A stretch of 64,000 bases of DNA. Source: Sphingomonas sp. NFR15 (GTDB lineage: Bacteria > Pseudomonadota > Alphaproteobacteria > Sphingomonadales > Sphingomonadaceae). Positions 31,758 to 41,376 of the stretch are shown here, piece by piece. The translations under genes were made by a program, and so were the position numbers. The notes beneath the pieces were generated by a model. The model ran no database searches and was not told the DNA's origin. It saw nothing but the letters and a program-made list of their open reading frames with translations. Positions within the stretch are counted from its first letter, which is position 1. Each line of letters starts with the position of its first letter. Where the stretch lies: assembly GCF_900103265.1 (NCBI RefSeq), contig NZ_FMWX01000001.1, positions 124,001-188,000 of the forward strand, in the 5' to 3' direction.

Positions 31758-31839
31758 CGTCATCCCAGCGCACGCTGGGATCTCTCCGGGGAGGGCGTGC
31801 GGCCCACCCGGAGAGACCCCAGCGTGCGCTGGGGTGACG
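31758..31839. repeat. Palindromic element, family B copy 3
   Basis: Inverted repeat with arms CGTCATCCCAGCGCACGCTG and CAGCGTGCGCTGGGGTGACG. The arms match those of the two copies inside glyS, but the centre differs. It lies in the gap between the oxygenase gene and ychF. Confidence 0.85.
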
Positions 31840-31934
31840 GTCTCGGTGTGACATCTGGCATTCCCCCGCCGCACTCGCTATCGGCGGCACCAACGCGCGC
31901 CCGTTGCGGCGCATCAGCATTCAAGGACGAGAGT

Positions 31935-33035
31935 ATGGGTTTCCGCTGTGGTATCGTGGGCTTGCCCAATGTCGGCAAGTCCACCCTGTTCAACGCGCTG
32001 ACGCAGACGGCGGCGGCGCAGGCGGCGAACTATCCGTTCTGCACGATCGAGCCGAACGTCGGCAACGTCGCGGTGCCCGACGCGCGGCTGGATCAGCTCG
32101 CGGCGGTCGCGGGCTCGGCCAAGATCATCGAGACGCAGCTCGCGTTCGTCGACATCGCCGGGCTGGTGCGCGGCGCTTCGAAGGGAGAAGGTCTAGGCAA
32201 CCAGTTCCTCGGCAACATCCGCGAGGTCGACGCGATCGTCCATGTGCTTCGGTGCTTCGAGGACGGCGACGTGACCCACGTCGAAGGCAAGGTCGATCCG
32301 ATCGCCGACGCCGAGACGGTCGAGACCGAATTGATGCTGTCCGATCTGGAAAGCCTCGAAAAGCGCGTGCCCAACCTCGCCAAGAAGGCGGCGCAGGGCG
32401 ACAAGGAGGCCAAGATCGGCGTCGCGGTGCTGGGGCAAGCGCTCGAGCTGCTGCGCGAGGGCAAGCCCGCCCGCCTGACCGTGCCCAAGGACGAGGAAGA
32501 GGCGCGCGTGTTCGCGCAGGCGCAATTGCTCACCTCCAAGCCGGTGCTCTATGTCTGCAACGTCGATGAAGGCGATGCGGCGAACGGCAACGCGCTGTCG
32601 GCGCGCGTCTTTGAGAAAGCGGCGGCGGAGGGCGCGCAAGCGGTGGTCGTCTCCGCCGCGATCGAAGCCGAGATCGCGACGATGCCGGCCGAAGAGCGCG
32701 GCGAGTTCCTCGGCGAGCTTGGGCTAGAGGAGACCGGCCTCGCCCGCGTCATCACCGCCGGGTACAAGTTGCTCAACCTGCTGACCTTCTTCACGGTCGG
32801 CCCCAAGGAAGCGCGCGCCTGGACGGTGCATGTCGGCGCCAAGGCGCCGCAGGCGGCGGGCGAGATCCACACCGATTTCGAACGCGGCTTCATCCGTGCC
32901 GAGACGATCGCCTTTGCCGATTACATCGCGTTCAAGGGCGAGGCGGGCGCGCGCGATGCGGGCAAGCTGCGCCAGGAAGGCAAGGACTATGTCGTGCAGG
33001 ACGGCGACGTGATGCTGTTCCGCTTCAACGTCTGA
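31935..33035 (+). CDS. ychF: YchF, OBG-type redox-responsive ATPase
   Basis: 366-residue P-loop NTPase with [19 protein letters not shown] (G1), the [20 protein letters not shown] switch region, and the C-terminal TGS-like domain ([14 protein letters not shown]... [20 protein letters not shown]). YchF prefers ATP because its G4 motif departs from NKxD; here it reads NVDEGD. It binds ribosomes and affects oxidative stress responses. The ATG at 31935 is the conserved start; a longer frame into the palindrome is rejected. Confidence 0.96.
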   Translation: MGFRCGIVGLPNVGKSTLFNALTQTAAAQAANYPFCTIEPNVGNVAVPDARLDQLAAVAGSAKIIETQLAFVDIAGLVRGASKGEGLGNQFLGNIREVDAIVHVLRCFEDGDVTHVEGKVDPIADAETVETELMLSDLESLEKRVPNLAKKAAQGDKEAKIGVAVLGQALELLREGKPARLTVPKDEEEARVFAQAQLLTSKPVLYVCNVDEGDAANGNALSARVFEKAAAEGAQAVVVSAAIEAEIATMPAEERGEFLGELGLEETGLARVITAGYKLLNLLTFFTVGPKEARAWTVHVGAKAPQAAGEIHTDFERGFIRAETIAFADYIAFKGEAGARDAGKLRQEGKDYVVQDGDVMLFRFNV

Positions 33036-33088
33036 GCGGCACACCACACTGTCTTGAAGATGTAGCAGAGCCGGCGCAGGGGGCGGTC

Positions 33089-34369
33089 ATGCGTTGGTAT
33101 AGCAAGATCGTCGTCGCCGGGCTCTGCGCGGGCCTTCAGGCCTGCGTCACCCCGCCGGCGGTGGCCCCGACCCCGCCTGCCGCGTCCGCCAGCCAGGCGG
33201 CGCGGACGCCGGTCACCATCCTGATCTCGATCGACGGGTTCCGGGCGGATTATCTCCAGCGGGGGGTGACACCCAATCTGTCGGCGCTCGCGGCGGCGGG
33301 AATCAGTGCGGCGATGCGGCCGTCGTTCCCGTCGAAGACCTTCCCCAACCATTGGACGATCGTCACCGGCGAGCGGCCCGACCGCAACGGCATCGTCTCC
33401 AACAGCATGGAGGACGCGCGCCGCCCCGGCGAAACCTTCACGATGGCGACCGACGATCCGTTCTGGTGGAATGAGGCCAAGCCGCTGTGGGTCGATGCCG
33501 AGCAGGCGGGCATCCGCACGGGCACGGTGTTCTGGCCGGGCGCGAATGTCGCCTGGGGCGGTGCGGTCAAGCCCAACAGCCACGGCGCGACCACGGGCGG
33601 TACGCGGCCCGAGGACTGGATGCAGTTCAACCAGGCGGTGACCGGCGAACAGCGCGTCAACGGCGTGCTCGACTGGATGCGGCGCCCGGCCGCGATCCGC
33701 CCGCGCTTCGTCACCCTGTATTTCGACACCGTCGACAGCGCCGGACACGAGTTCGGCCCCGACGATCCCCGCACCACCGCCGCCGCTGGCGCGGTCGATG
33801 CGCTGATCGGCAAGCTCGTCGCCGGCCTGCGCGAGCTCGGGCAGCCCGCCAATCTCGTCATCGTCGCCGATCATGGTATGGCCGCGATCAGCAGCGAGCG
33901 CATGATCGCGATCGACCGGATCGCCAACCCGGCCGACTATCGCATCTTCGAGACCGGGCCGTTCGCCTCGCTCTCGGCAGTGCCGGGCCACGAGGCGGCG
34001 CTGGAAAAGGCGTTGCTGGCGCACCACGACCATCTGCAATGCTGGCGCAAAAGCGATATCCCGGCGCGCTTCCATTACGGCAGCAATCCGCGCATCCAGC
34101 CCTATTTCTGCCTCGCCGAGCCGGGCTGGGAGACCGCCAAGACCACCCCCGACAAGCCGCGCACCGGCGGCGACCACGGCTATGACAATATGGCGCCCGA
34201 GATGCGCGCGCTGTTCGTGGCGAGCGGGCCTGCGATCAAACCGCTCGGCACGCTGCCGCCGTTCGACAATGTCGATGTCTATCCGCTGCTGCGCGATCTG
34301 CTTGGCTTGCCGCCGGCCAGCGGTGTCGATGGCGACGACACACCGTTCCGGGCCGCGCTGAAGCGGTAG
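33089..34369 (+). CDS. NPP-type phosphodiesterase/alkaline phosphatase superfamily lipoprotein
   Basis: 426-residue exported enzyme with a lipobox-like GLQAC near residue 19. SIDGFRADYLQ carries the first metal aspartate, the nucleophile threonine lies in FPSKTFPNHWTIVTG, and FDTVDSAGHEFGP, ADHGM and GGDHGYDN carry the remaining metal ligands. This is the nucleotide pyrophosphatase/phosphodiesterase arrangement. It is convergent with a histidine acid phosphatase, followed by a TonB-dependent receptor, which suggests extracytoplasmic scavenging of organic phosphate (inference). Confidence 0.88.
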   Translation: MRWYSKIVVAGLCAGLQACVTPPAVAPTPPAASASQAARTPVTILISIDGFRADYLQRGVTPNLSALAAAGISAAMRPSFPSKTFPNHWTIVTGERPDRNGIVSNSMEDARRPGETFTMATDDPFWWNEAKPLWVDAEQAGIRTGTVFWPGANVAWGGAVKPNSHGATTGGTRPEDWMQFNQAVTGEQRVNGVLDWMRRPAAIRPRFVTLYFDTVDSAGHEFGPDDPRTTAAAGAVDALIGKLVAGLRELGQPANLVIVADHGMAAISSERMIAIDRIANPADYRIFETGPFASLSAVPGHEAALEKALLAHHDHLQCWRKSDIPARFHYGSNPRIQPYFCLAEPGWETAKTTPDKPRTGGDHGYDNMAPEMRALFVASGPAIKPLGTLPPFDNVDVYPLLRDLLGLPPASGVDGDDTPFRAALKR

Positions 34370-34392
34370 CCGGTGCGAAGGCTCGCGCGATC

Positions 34393-35574
34393 CTAACCCC
34401 GCAGGATCGCCATAAAGCGGTCGGCCGGGCAGAGTTTCCCGCAGCCGGACACGCTCAGCACCTGCTCGAACGGCGCGCCGCCACCCGCGCGCAGCGCGGC
34501 GAGCGGCTGCGCGCGGTAGCGAACCCGCACGAACGCCTTGCCCGCGGAATCGCGCAGCCTTTCGATCACGATGGCGCCGCCCGGCGCTGGGTCATCCTCG
34601 GCATAGCCGGGAACGTGCCAGTGGACGCCGAGTAGCCCGCCGAGATTGGCGATCTGCGTATCGTGCGCGGAAAACACCGTGACCCGCGCCGCCTTGGTGT
34701 CGGTCAGCGCGGCCGCGATCGTCGGGGTGATCAGCGACAGGTTCGCGCGTGCGACCGGGAGCGGCCGCGCGAGCAGGCGGAATTCGAGCGCGTGGAATTC
34801 GGATAGTGCGGTCACGTCGGCGGCGGTGGCGCGGCCGAAGCCGACATCGGCCATCGGCTTCCCATCGGCATATTCGAGCAGCAACACCTGCGCCGCGGTC
34901 GAGGCGAGATCGAGCGCGCCGCGCAGCTTGGGGCGGCTGGTCGCGGTCGCATCGGTGAGGCCGGTCGGGGTGCGGGTCACCCCGCACGCGGGCTTGTCGC
35001 CACACAGGATCGCGTCCAGCCTGCGCAACAGCGGCGCGTACCGCGCGTCGAGCGCCTCGGCCCCACCCGGCCCGACCGCCGCTCTCACCGCCGCGTTGGC
35101 CGCGACAGGATCGAGCGTCGCGCCATTGCCGAGCGGCGAGAACATCGGATCATCGACATCCTGCGGCTTGTGCGTGCTCGGCAGCGCACAGCCTGGCGCG
35201 AAGCCCGACGCCCAGGCATCGGCGGTGGCGATCGTGCGCTGGTCGCTATCGGCGATGATCCTCACCGACCCCGCCGCCGGGCATCCGCCCGCCGGGAGCA
35301 GGCCGGCCTTGACGACCGCCGCGCGGTCGGCGGTGCCGAGCGCTGTCACCGCGACGGTACCGTGCGCGGTCAGCCAGCCCGGCGGCACTGCCCAATCGGG
35401 CCAGCGCTCGGGCGTGACGCTGACCGGCATCGCCGGCGCCTTGGTTGGCGGGCGGACGCCGTGGCGCATCATCAGCACGACGCGCTCGAGTTTCAGCGCG
35501 GGGGTCTTGGCCGATGCGGCGCTCGCGCCGAGCCCGGCCAGGGCGATCGCGAGAATCAGAGCTGAACGGCGCAT
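34393..35574 (-). CDS. Histidine acid phosphatase (phytase/glucose-1-phosphatase type)
   Basis: 393-residue exported phosphatase, signal peptide ending near ASAASA. Catalytic motif MMRHGVRPPTK with the nucleophile histidine near residue 38, and the proton-donor motif SAHDTQ near the C-terminus (HD as in AppA and Agp). Four or more cysteines (GGC, GCAL, CGDKPAC, SGCGKLC) fit periplasmic disulfides. The ATG at 35574 with AAAGGA upstream is preferred over a longer start. The TonB-dependent receptor lies upstream on the same strand with a palindromic element between them. Confidence 0.9.
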   Translation of the reverse strand: MRRSALILAIALAGLGASAASAKTPALKLERVVLMMRHGVRPPTKAPAMPVSVTPERWPDWAVPPGWLTAHGTVAVTALGTADRAAVVKAGLLPAGGCPAAGSVRIIADSDQRTIATADAWASGFAPGCALPSTHKPQDVDDPMFSPLGNGATLDPVAANAAVRAAVGPGGAEALDARYAPLLRRLDAILCGDKPACGVTRTPTGLTDATATSRPKLRGALDLASTAAQVLLLEYADGKPMADVGFGRATAADVTALSEFHALEFRLLARPLPVARANLSLITPTIAAALTDTKAARVTVFSAHDTQIANLGGLLGVHWHVPGYAEDDPAPGGAIVIERLRDSAGKAFVRVRYRAQPLAALRAGGGAPFEQVLSVSGCGKLCPADRFMAILRG

Positions 35575-35601
35575 CGGTGTCCTTTCGATCAATCCCCCGG
35601 A

Positions 35602-35684
35602 CCGTTCGTGCCGAGCCTGTCAAAGCACGTGCCCTGCAACGCTGCGTCTGGGGCACGTCCTTTGACTTCGCTCAGGACGAACGG
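35602..35684. repeat. Palindromic element, family A copy 4
   Basis: Left arm CCGTTCGTGCCGAGCCTGTC and right arm CGCTCAGGACGAACGG. It lies in the short gap between the receptor gene and the downstream phosphatase gene, where in RNA form it could separate their expression levels. Confidence 0.83.
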
Positions 35685-35701
35685 TGGTGCGGGCGGTGTC
35701 T

Positions 35702-38260
35702 CTAAAAATGGAGCTGCACGCCACCCCGCAGCGAATAATCGTACCGCTCGCGTTCGACCAGATTGGCCTTGGTGCCGATGAACCGGCGCCACGGCGCGTC
35801 GCTGAGGTTGGTGCCGTCCGCGAAGATCGTCACCATCGGTGTGATCTGATAGCTGGCATGGACATCGAGCTGGCCGTTATTGTCAGTATATTCGTCGGTC
35901 GCGGTGCTGCCGCCGAGCAGATCGAGATATTTGGAGCGGTAGCTGTAGGCGACGCGCGCCGCGAAGCCGTATTTCTCGTAGAAGAGCTGCGCGGTGCCGA
36001 TATCGTGCGACTGGAAGCCGAGCGGAAGGTCGCCCGCGCGGATGCCCGGTACGGTCGCATGCCCCTCGACATGCGTGTAGTTCGCCGACACGCCGAACCC
36101 GCTGAGCAGCCCCGGCAGCCAGGTGAACTGGGTCTGCGCGTTAAGCTCGATGCCGTACACGACTTCGCTGTCGGCGTTGATCGGCTTGGACACGTCCGCC
36201 GCCGCATAGGCCACGCCGGCATAGGTCACGTTGGTGAGCCGCGCATTGCTCGTGTAGATCGGGTTGTCGATATGCTTGTAGAACAGGCCGATCGCGAACA
36301 CGCTGTCCTTGGTCGGATAATATTCGAGCGACGTGTCGAGATTGACCGCCTTGTACGGTTTCAGATCTGGGTTGCCGAGCGAGATGCCGGGCACCGTATC
36401 GTCCTCGACGACGATATAAGGCGCGAGATCGGGATAATTGGGCCGGCCGATCGCGGTCGTCACCGCCGCGCGCATCAGCAGATCGTCGGTGATGTTCCAC
36501 TTGGCATTCACGCCCGGGAAGACGTCGGTATAGCTCTTCTTGCCGAAGCTGTTGTAGCCGTCGGTCAGTTTCGAGGCGGCATCAACCACGGTGGCGCTGG
36601 TCTTGTCTTCGGTATGCTCGACCCGGACGCCGGGGATGATCGTGATGGGGCCGAACTTGAGCGTCGCCATCGCATAGCCCGCGACGATCGTCTCGCGCAC
36701 GTCATAGTCGCTCGACAGCGTATCGGCGAGCGTGCCGTCCTTGTCGATCTTGAGCGTCGAAGGGTTGGCATCGACATAGGCGCGCGCCTTGTAATAGTCG
36801 ATCCGCTGGCCGAAACGGTACATGCCGTCGTAGAAATTGGTGTTGCCGACATAGCCGAAATTGGTGAGCGCCAGCGCGGTGCTGCCGGCCTTGTAATCCG
36901 TCTTGTCCTGATTGTTAAACTTCTTGCGGTTCAGATATTTGCCGCCGATCTTGATCGAACTGTCATCGCCGATCGCGATCGGCAGCGTGTAATCGACGCG
37001 CGCCTGCCACACTTCCTCATAGGCCTGACGGCGATCGAGATTGAACTTGCTGAGCGTGAACTTGCTCGGATCGGTGAAGCCCGGCGCGCGCGGGGTGAAA
37101 CTATAGGGATCGGTCGAGAGATCATAGTCGACGGTCAGCCCGTTCTTGGGTGTGGTGAAGGTGAACTCGCTGCGGATCGGATCGGTCTTGACCGCCTTGG
37201 TATAGCCGCCCGATGCCTCCAATTTACCGCCGCCGACGTTGAACTCGCCGCCGAGCGTCACCGACTTGGTGTTGTCGTCCTCCTCGCGGCGGCGCACGAG
37301 GATCGTGCCGGTCGCCTTGAACGTACCGCTGGTCGCGCTCGCCGGGGTGATGCCGGTTTCGCTGCCCACGCGATTCTGGTCGCGCGTCTCATGATCGGTG
37401 AACTTCGAATAGCTCGACCGGATATAGAGCTTCACGTCGTCCGACGGGCGATAATCGAAATTGCCGACGATCCCGAGCCGGGTGCGTACGAGGTTGTAGT
37501 CGCGCAGCCCGTTCTGATCGGGAACGCCACTGCCCCACGCTTCCGAACCCTGGAAGTTCTCCGACTCGATCGGCCGGCGCGAGTAATTGGCGGAGACGAC
37601 CGCGCCGAACTCCTCATTGGCGCCGAACCGCCCGCCGACCTGGCCATCGACCTCCCACGGCGTCTTGCCGTTGAGCTTGCTCCAACCCGCCGAGCCACGC
37701 GCACCCAGGAAGAAGCGTTCGCTGCGGTCATATGCGGTCAGCGTGCGGATCGCGACTTCGCCACCGATCGCATTGGCATCCTGGCTCGGCAGCAACGACT
37801 TGGAGACCACCACCGACTGGATCATCGCCGAGGGCAGATCGTCGAGCTTGACCTGCCGGCCATCGGGCTCTGGCGCGGGCAAGGTCTGACCGTTGAGCGT
37901 GACGTTGACGAGATTCGGGTCGATGCCACGGATGATGACATACCGCCCCTCGCCCTGATCGTTCGCGACCGACAGGCCCGGCAGGCGGCGCACCGCCTCG
38001 GCGACGTTCTGATCGGGCAGCTTGCCGACATCGTTGGCGTAGAGCGCCTCGACCGTGTTGTCCGCGCCGCGCTTCTCGGCGACCGCTTTGCGCTGGCCTT
38101 CGCGCGCGCCGGTGACGACGATGTCAGGCGCGGTATCCTCGCTCGCGGCGTCGGGAGCCGGCGCCGGTTCCGCGTTCGCCAGCGCGGGCGAAACCCAGGC
38201 GCCCGCGATCACCGCGCACGCGGCGGCACGCGCGAGCAACGCGCTCTTGATCGGCTTCAT
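35702..38260 (-). CDS. TonB-dependent outer-membrane receptor
   Basis: 852-residue receptor: signal peptide (about 28 residues), TonB box APDIVVTGAREG, a plug domain with LPDQNVAEAVRRLPGLSVAN and YVIIRGIDPNLVNVTLNGQ, then a 22-strand barrel ending in an aromatic residue (GVQLHF). It transports a substrate too large or scarce for porins, driven by TonB. The phosphatase gene downstream suggests a phosphorylated substrate such as inositol phosphate; this is inference from neighbours. Confidence 0.93.
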   Translation of the reverse strand: MKPIKSALLARAAACAVIAGAWVSPALANAEPAPAPDAASEDTAPDIVVTGAREGQRKAVAEKRGADNTVEALYANDVGKLPDQNVAEAVRRLPGLSVANDQGEGRYVIIRGIDPNLVNVTLNGQTLPAPEPDGRQVKLDDLPSAMIQSVVVSKSLLPSQDANAIGGEVAIRTLTAYDRSERFFLGARGSAGWSKLNGKTPWEVDGQVGGRFGANEEFGAVVSANYSRRPIESENFQGSEAWGSGVPDQNGLRDYNLVRTRLGIVGNFDYRPSDDVKLYIRSSYSKFTDHETRDQNRVGSETGITPASATSGTFKATGTILVRRREEDDNTKSVTLGGEFNVGGGKLEASGGYTKAVKTDPIRSEFTFTTPKNGLTVDYDLSTDPYSFTPRAPGFTDPSKFTLSKFNLDRRQAYEEVWQARVDYTLPIAIGDDSSIKIGGKYLNRKKFNNQDKTDYKAGSTALALTNFGYVGNTNFYDGMYRFGQRIDYYKARAYVDANPSTLKIDKDGTLADTLSSDYDVRETIVAGYAMATLKFGPITIIPGVRVEHTEDKTSATVVDAASKLTDGYNSFGKKSYTDVFPGVNAKWNITDDLLMRAAVTTAIGRPNYPDLAPYIVVEDDTVPGISLGNPDLKPYKAVNLDTSLEYYPTKDSVFAIGLFYKHIDNPIYTSNARLTNVTYAGVAYAAADVSKPINADSEVVYGIELNAQTQFTWLPGLLSGFGVSANYTHVEGHATVPGIRAGDLPLGFQSHDIGTAQLFYEKYGFAARVAYSYRSKYLDLLGGSTATDEYTDNNGQLDVHASYQITPMVTIFADGTNLSDAPWRRFIGTKANLVERERYDYSLRGGVQLHF

Positions 38261-38365
38261 CGATAGTCCCCCACAATCCCTGTGGGCGCGCGCTAGGCAA
38301 AATTCGCGACGCGTGCATGACGCGGCGGTTACGGTTTCGCGTCAACCACCGCACGGGGAACTACA

Positions 38366-39292
38366 TCAGTCAGCCGGCTTCTTGCGCACCGGAACGTCGA
38401 GATTGCACAGATCGGCGTTGCCCGCCGGCACGGTGAAGAACGGTAAACCGCGATTGGCGCGCGCCACCAGCGTCCGCGCGAACTCGGGCGCGGAGGGCTT
38501 GAGATACTGGTAGGACAGTCGCTCCCCGGCGGGCAGATCGCTCGCGATCGCGACGCGGCGGATCGGCACATAATCCTCGGCGCTTTCATACAGGCCGAGG
38601 CCCCCGCCCGTCCCGCGCTTGCGCGCCGAAAACGCCGCCATGCCGTCGATCACCCGGCCGACCAGCGCGATGTTGCGATCGAGATGCCGGGGCGCGTGGC
38701 CGATCACGGTGTAAAGATCTCCGCCCGTCCCGACATCGGGCGCCAGATCGCGCGCGACGCCGACCATGCCGTAGCAATGCGGCAGCCATTGCGAACGCCC
38801 GTCCCCCGCCACCGCCCAGCCATCGGCGGTGAAGCCGGTGACGGCGGCATAGGCATCCTTGTACGGATTGGCGACGACCGGGTGCGCCGACGCCGGCCAT
38901 TCATATTCGGCGGGCGGATGCAGCGCTATGCCGGCGGCGGGCGGCTTCTTGTTGGTGGGATCGCCCCATTGCGTCACATAATCGTCCTGCACCCGGTAGA
39001 TTGCGCCGCCCCGCCACCAGCCGCTGCGCGCGATCGTGCGGATGTTGGCGACATGCACCGGCGCGAGCGTGGCGGCGAGCCAGATAATCCCGCGCTGCCC
39101 GTCCGCGAAATCGATCACCAGCAGATCCTCGGGCGCGATGGCGGCCCAGGACGAGGCCGGCGCGGCGGCGGCGATCTGCGCGGCGGTGGGTTTCGGCGGC
39201 GGCGCGGCACCCTGCGGGGCGGCGGCGAGTGCGAGCAGTACGGGCAGGAGCATCGGCATGGCGGCGATCCTGACACGAGGCGCGGCCACCAT
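38366..39292 (-). CDS. Cyclophilin-type peptidylprolyl isomerase domain protein, exported
   Basis: 308-residue protein with an N-terminal signal sequence (MLLPVLLALAAAPQGA). A cyclophilin-like core follows: VHVANIRTIARSGWWRGGAI, then YRVQDDYVTQWGDPT, which corresponds to the family's FxRVxxxFVxQGGDP, and DGMAAFSARKRG. The aromatic/arginine pattern is altered (YRV, WGDP), so activity is uncertain. The ATG at 39292 has GAGGA just upstream. It stands alone, convergent with the TonB receptor's upstream region and adjacent to the tRNA gene. Confidence 0.8.
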   Translation of the reverse strand: MVAAPRVRIAAMPMLLPVLLALAAAPQGAAPPPKPTAAQIAAAAPASSWAAIAPEDLLVIDFADGQRGIIWLAATLAPVHVANIRTIARSGWWRGGAIYRVQDDYVTQWGDPTNKKPPAAGIALHPPAEYEWPASAHPVVANPYKDAYAAVTGFTADGWAVAGDGRSQWLPHCYGMVGVARDLAPDVGTGGDLYTVIGHAPRHLDRNIALVGRVIDGMAAFSARKRGTGGGLGLYESAEDYVPIRRVAIASDLPAGERLSYQYLKPSAPEFARTLVARANRGLPFFTVPAGNADLCNLDVPVRKKPAD

Positions 39293-39358
39293 GCAATCCT
39301 CACGCGCCGCTTGCGCTGCCCGCACCGACCCGATAGGGGCCACAAATCCAGCGAATGC

Positions 39359-39449
39359 GGAGCGGTGGCCGAGTGGTCGAAGGCGCTCGCCTGGAAAGTG
39401 AGTATACGTCAAAAGCGTATCGAGGGTTCGAATCCCTCCCGCTCCGCCA
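39359..39449 (+). tRNA. tRNA-Ser (anticodon GGA)
   Basis: Complete cloverleaf: acceptor GGAGCGG pairs with CCGCTCC (39439-39445). The anticodon stem is CTCGC/GTGAG around the loop CTGGAAA (39391-39397) with anticodon GGA at 39393-39395. It has a long variable arm (TATACGTCAAAAGCGTA), the T-loop GGTTCGAATCC and an encoded CCA. The long variable arm is typical of serine tRNAs. It reads UCC/UCU codons. Confidence 0.96.
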
Positions 39450-39475
39450 CGGACCATTCCACAGGGGTCCGCAGA

Positions 39476-39497
39476 AGACCACGGGTCTCGACTTTTT
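39476..39497 (+). terminator. Likely terminator of tRNA-Ser
   Basis: A short stem AGACC-ACG-GGTCT is followed after four bases by TTTTT (39493-39497), 26 bases after the tRNA 3' end. The stem is short, so confidence is moderate. Confidence 0.55.
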
Positions 39498-39577
39498 CCT
39501 CCTGATTACCGACGCTTAGCAGACCGGTTCGGCCTCGGCCGTCCGTAGCCGTTCATGCCCATTCAACGAATCGGCTT

Positions 39578-39592
39578 TTCAACTTTCTTGAA
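39578..39592. promoter_or_regulatory. LysR-type box before the left operon
   Basis: TTCAACTTTCTTGAA, of the form TTCAA-N5-TTGAA, ends 89 bases before the isochorismatase start at 39682. The inner TCAAC...TTGA gives the T-N11-A pattern of LysR-family sites. The same form occurs before the second isochorismatase gene at 52561-52575. Confidence 0.7.
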
Positions 39593-39681
39593 CAAGTCTG
39601 GCGAACTTTCCTCGCTATTTCCCGATGTGGAATTCTTTAGGGTCAACGTCATCGCTTCCGGACCCTGAAGGAGATTGAAAG

Positions 39682-40344
39682 ATGACCGCAACCGCAACCG
39701 CCAGAGCCGGCACGTCGCTTATCTCGCCGACCGACCACATGCTGATCCTGATCGACTTCCAGTCGCAGATGGCGTTTGCGACCAAGTCGATCGCGGCGGA
39801 ACTGCTGCGTAACAACGCAGCGCTTATCAGTCGCGCCGCCAAATCGTTCGACGTACCAACGATCCTGACGACCGTTGCCGAGAAGAGCTTTTCCGGCCCG
39901 ATGTTCGACGAAATCAGGGATGCGTTCCCGGGACAGTCGATGCTCGACCGGACGTCGATGAACACGTGGGAGGACGAAGGTGTCATCGCCGAGATCAATC
40001 GCATCGGCAAAGAGCGGATCATTTTCGCCGGACTGTGGACCAGCGTCTGCATCGTCGGCCCTGTCGCTTCGGCGGTCGATCAGGGTTTCGATTGCTACTT
40101 CATCGCCGATGCATGCGGCGACGTTTCGGTCGAAGCGCATGAGCGCGCCGTGCAGCGCATGATCCAGCTTGGCGCCAAGCCGATGACGTCACTTCAGTAC
40201 TTGCTGGAACTGCAGCGCGACTGGGCCCGCAGCGACACGTATGACAGCACCACCGGCATCGCAAAGAAGTGGGGCGGCGGTTACGGCCTCGGCGTCACCT
40301 ACGCGAAGACGATGTTCGGTGCCTCCGAGGGCGCGCACGCCTGA
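39682..40344 (+). CDS. Isochorismatase-like cysteine hydrolase (YcaC group), copy 1
   Basis: 220-residue hydrolase with MLILIDFQSQM (catalytic Asp near residue 25) and FAGLWTSVCIVGP (catalytic Cys near residue 123). It has the YcaC-type RTSMNTWEDE segment and C-terminus QRDWARSDTYDSTTG...GGGYGLGVTYAK. AAGGAG lies upstream of the ATG. It heads the left operon and has a paralogue at 51860-52483. Substrate unknown; the family hydrolyses small amides, carbamates or vinyl ethers. Confidence 0.88.
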   Translation: MTATATARAGTSLISPTDHMLILIDFQSQMAFATKSIAAELLRNNAALISRAAKSFDVPTILTTVAEKSFSGPMFDEIRDAFPGQSMLDRTSMNTWEDEGVIAEINRIGKERIIFAGLWTSVCIVGPVASAVDQGFDCYFIADACGDVSVEAHERAVQRMIQLGAKPMTSLQYLLELQRDWARSDTYDSTTGIAKKWGGGYGLGVTYAKTMFGASEGAHA

Positions 40345-40380
40345 TCAGGCGGGCGCTTCGCGGAAAGGATCGCCATCCAC

Positions 40381-41352
40381 ATGACCAACCCCAAGATCGA
40401 GCTGTCCCGTCGCGCGGTCGTCATCGCCTCCGCTGGCGCGGCTGCGGCGACACTGCTGCCATCGGCAGCCCTTGCGACCATCAAATCCGGTACATTCAAA
40501 GGAGTGAAGACAATGAGCGAGTTCGTAACCACCAAGGACGGCGTCGAAATCTTCTTCAAGGATTGGGGCCCCAAGGATGCCCAGCCGATCATGTTCCATC
40601 ACGGCTGGCCGCTCTCGTCGGACGACTGGGACGGGCAGATGCTGTTCTTCCTGAACAACGGCTTCCGTGTCGTCGCACACGACCGGCGTGGTCATGGCCG
40701 GTCGGCGCAGGTCGGCACGGGCCACGACATGGACCATTATGCCGCTGACGCGGCGGCGGTGGTCGAACACCTCAACCTTCGCAACGTCGTTCACATCGGC
40801 CATTCGACGGGTGGCGGCGAAGTCGCGCGCTATGTCGCCAAACATGGCCAGCCGTCTGGCCGCGTCGCCAAGGCGGTCCTGGTCAGCGCGGTCCCGCCGC
40901 TGATGATCAAGGCGCCCAACAACCCCGATGGTCTGCCGATCGAGGTGCTCGACGGCATCCGTCAGGGCGTCGCGACCAATCGTGCGCAGATGTTCCGCGA
41001 TTTCGCCGCCGGCCCGTTTTACGGCTTCAACCGGCCCGGTGCGAAGGTCAGCCAGGGCATTATCGACAATTGGTGGCGCCAAGGCATGAACGGCAGCGCA
41101 CAGGCCCATTACGACGGCATCAAGGCCTTTTCGGAGACCGATCAGACCGCCGATCTGCAGGCGATCAAGGTGCCGACGCTGATCCTGCAGGGCGATGACG
41201 ATCAGGTCGTTCCGTACAAGAACGCCGCACTGAAACAGGGCAAGCTCGTGCCGCATGCCACCGTCAAAATCTACCCCGGCTATCCGCACGGCATGCTGGC
41301 GACCAACGCCGATGTCATCAACCCCGATCTCCTCGCCTTCGTGCGCGGTTGA
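40381..41352 (+). CDS. Alpha/beta hydrolase, chloroperoxidase-like, with Tat signal and internal start
   Basis: 323 residues from the ATG at 40381. The first 33 form a Tat-type signal (SRRAVVIASAGAAAATLLPS...ALA). From Met45 (40513) the protein matches the usual cytosolic form of non-heme chloroperoxidase-like hydrolases: MSEFVTTKDGVEIFFKDWG, oxyanion HHGWPLS, nucleophile GHSTGGGE, late Asp in LQGDDDQVVP and His in PGYPHGM. A canonical AAAGGAG (40498-40504) stands eight bases before the internal ATG, so a cytosolic second product is possible. It lies between two operon partners, 36 and 24 bases away. Confidence 0.87.
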   Translation: MTNPKIELSRRAVVIASAGAAAATLLPSAALATIKSGTFKGVKTMSEFVTTKDGVEIFFKDWGPKDAQPIMFHHGWPLSSDDWDGQMLFFLNNGFRVVAHDRRGHGRSAQVGTGHDMDHYAADAAAVVEHLNLRNVVHIGHSTGGGEVARYVAKHGQPSGRVAKAVLVSAVPPLMIKAPNNPDGLPIEVLDGIRQGVATNRAQMFRDFAAGPFYGFNRPGAKVSQGIIDNWWRQGMNGSAQAHYDGIKAFSETDQTADLQAIKVPTLILQGDDDQVVPYKNAALKQGKLVPHATVKIYPGYPHGMLATNADVINPDLLAFVRG

Positions 41353-41376
41353 TCCTCCGACGCCGAGGATATTGTT

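Noticed and set aside
35684..38266. 860-codon open frame opposite the TonB-dependent receptor
   Set aside because: Shadow frame without signal peptide or known domain; the minus strand gives a complete receptor.
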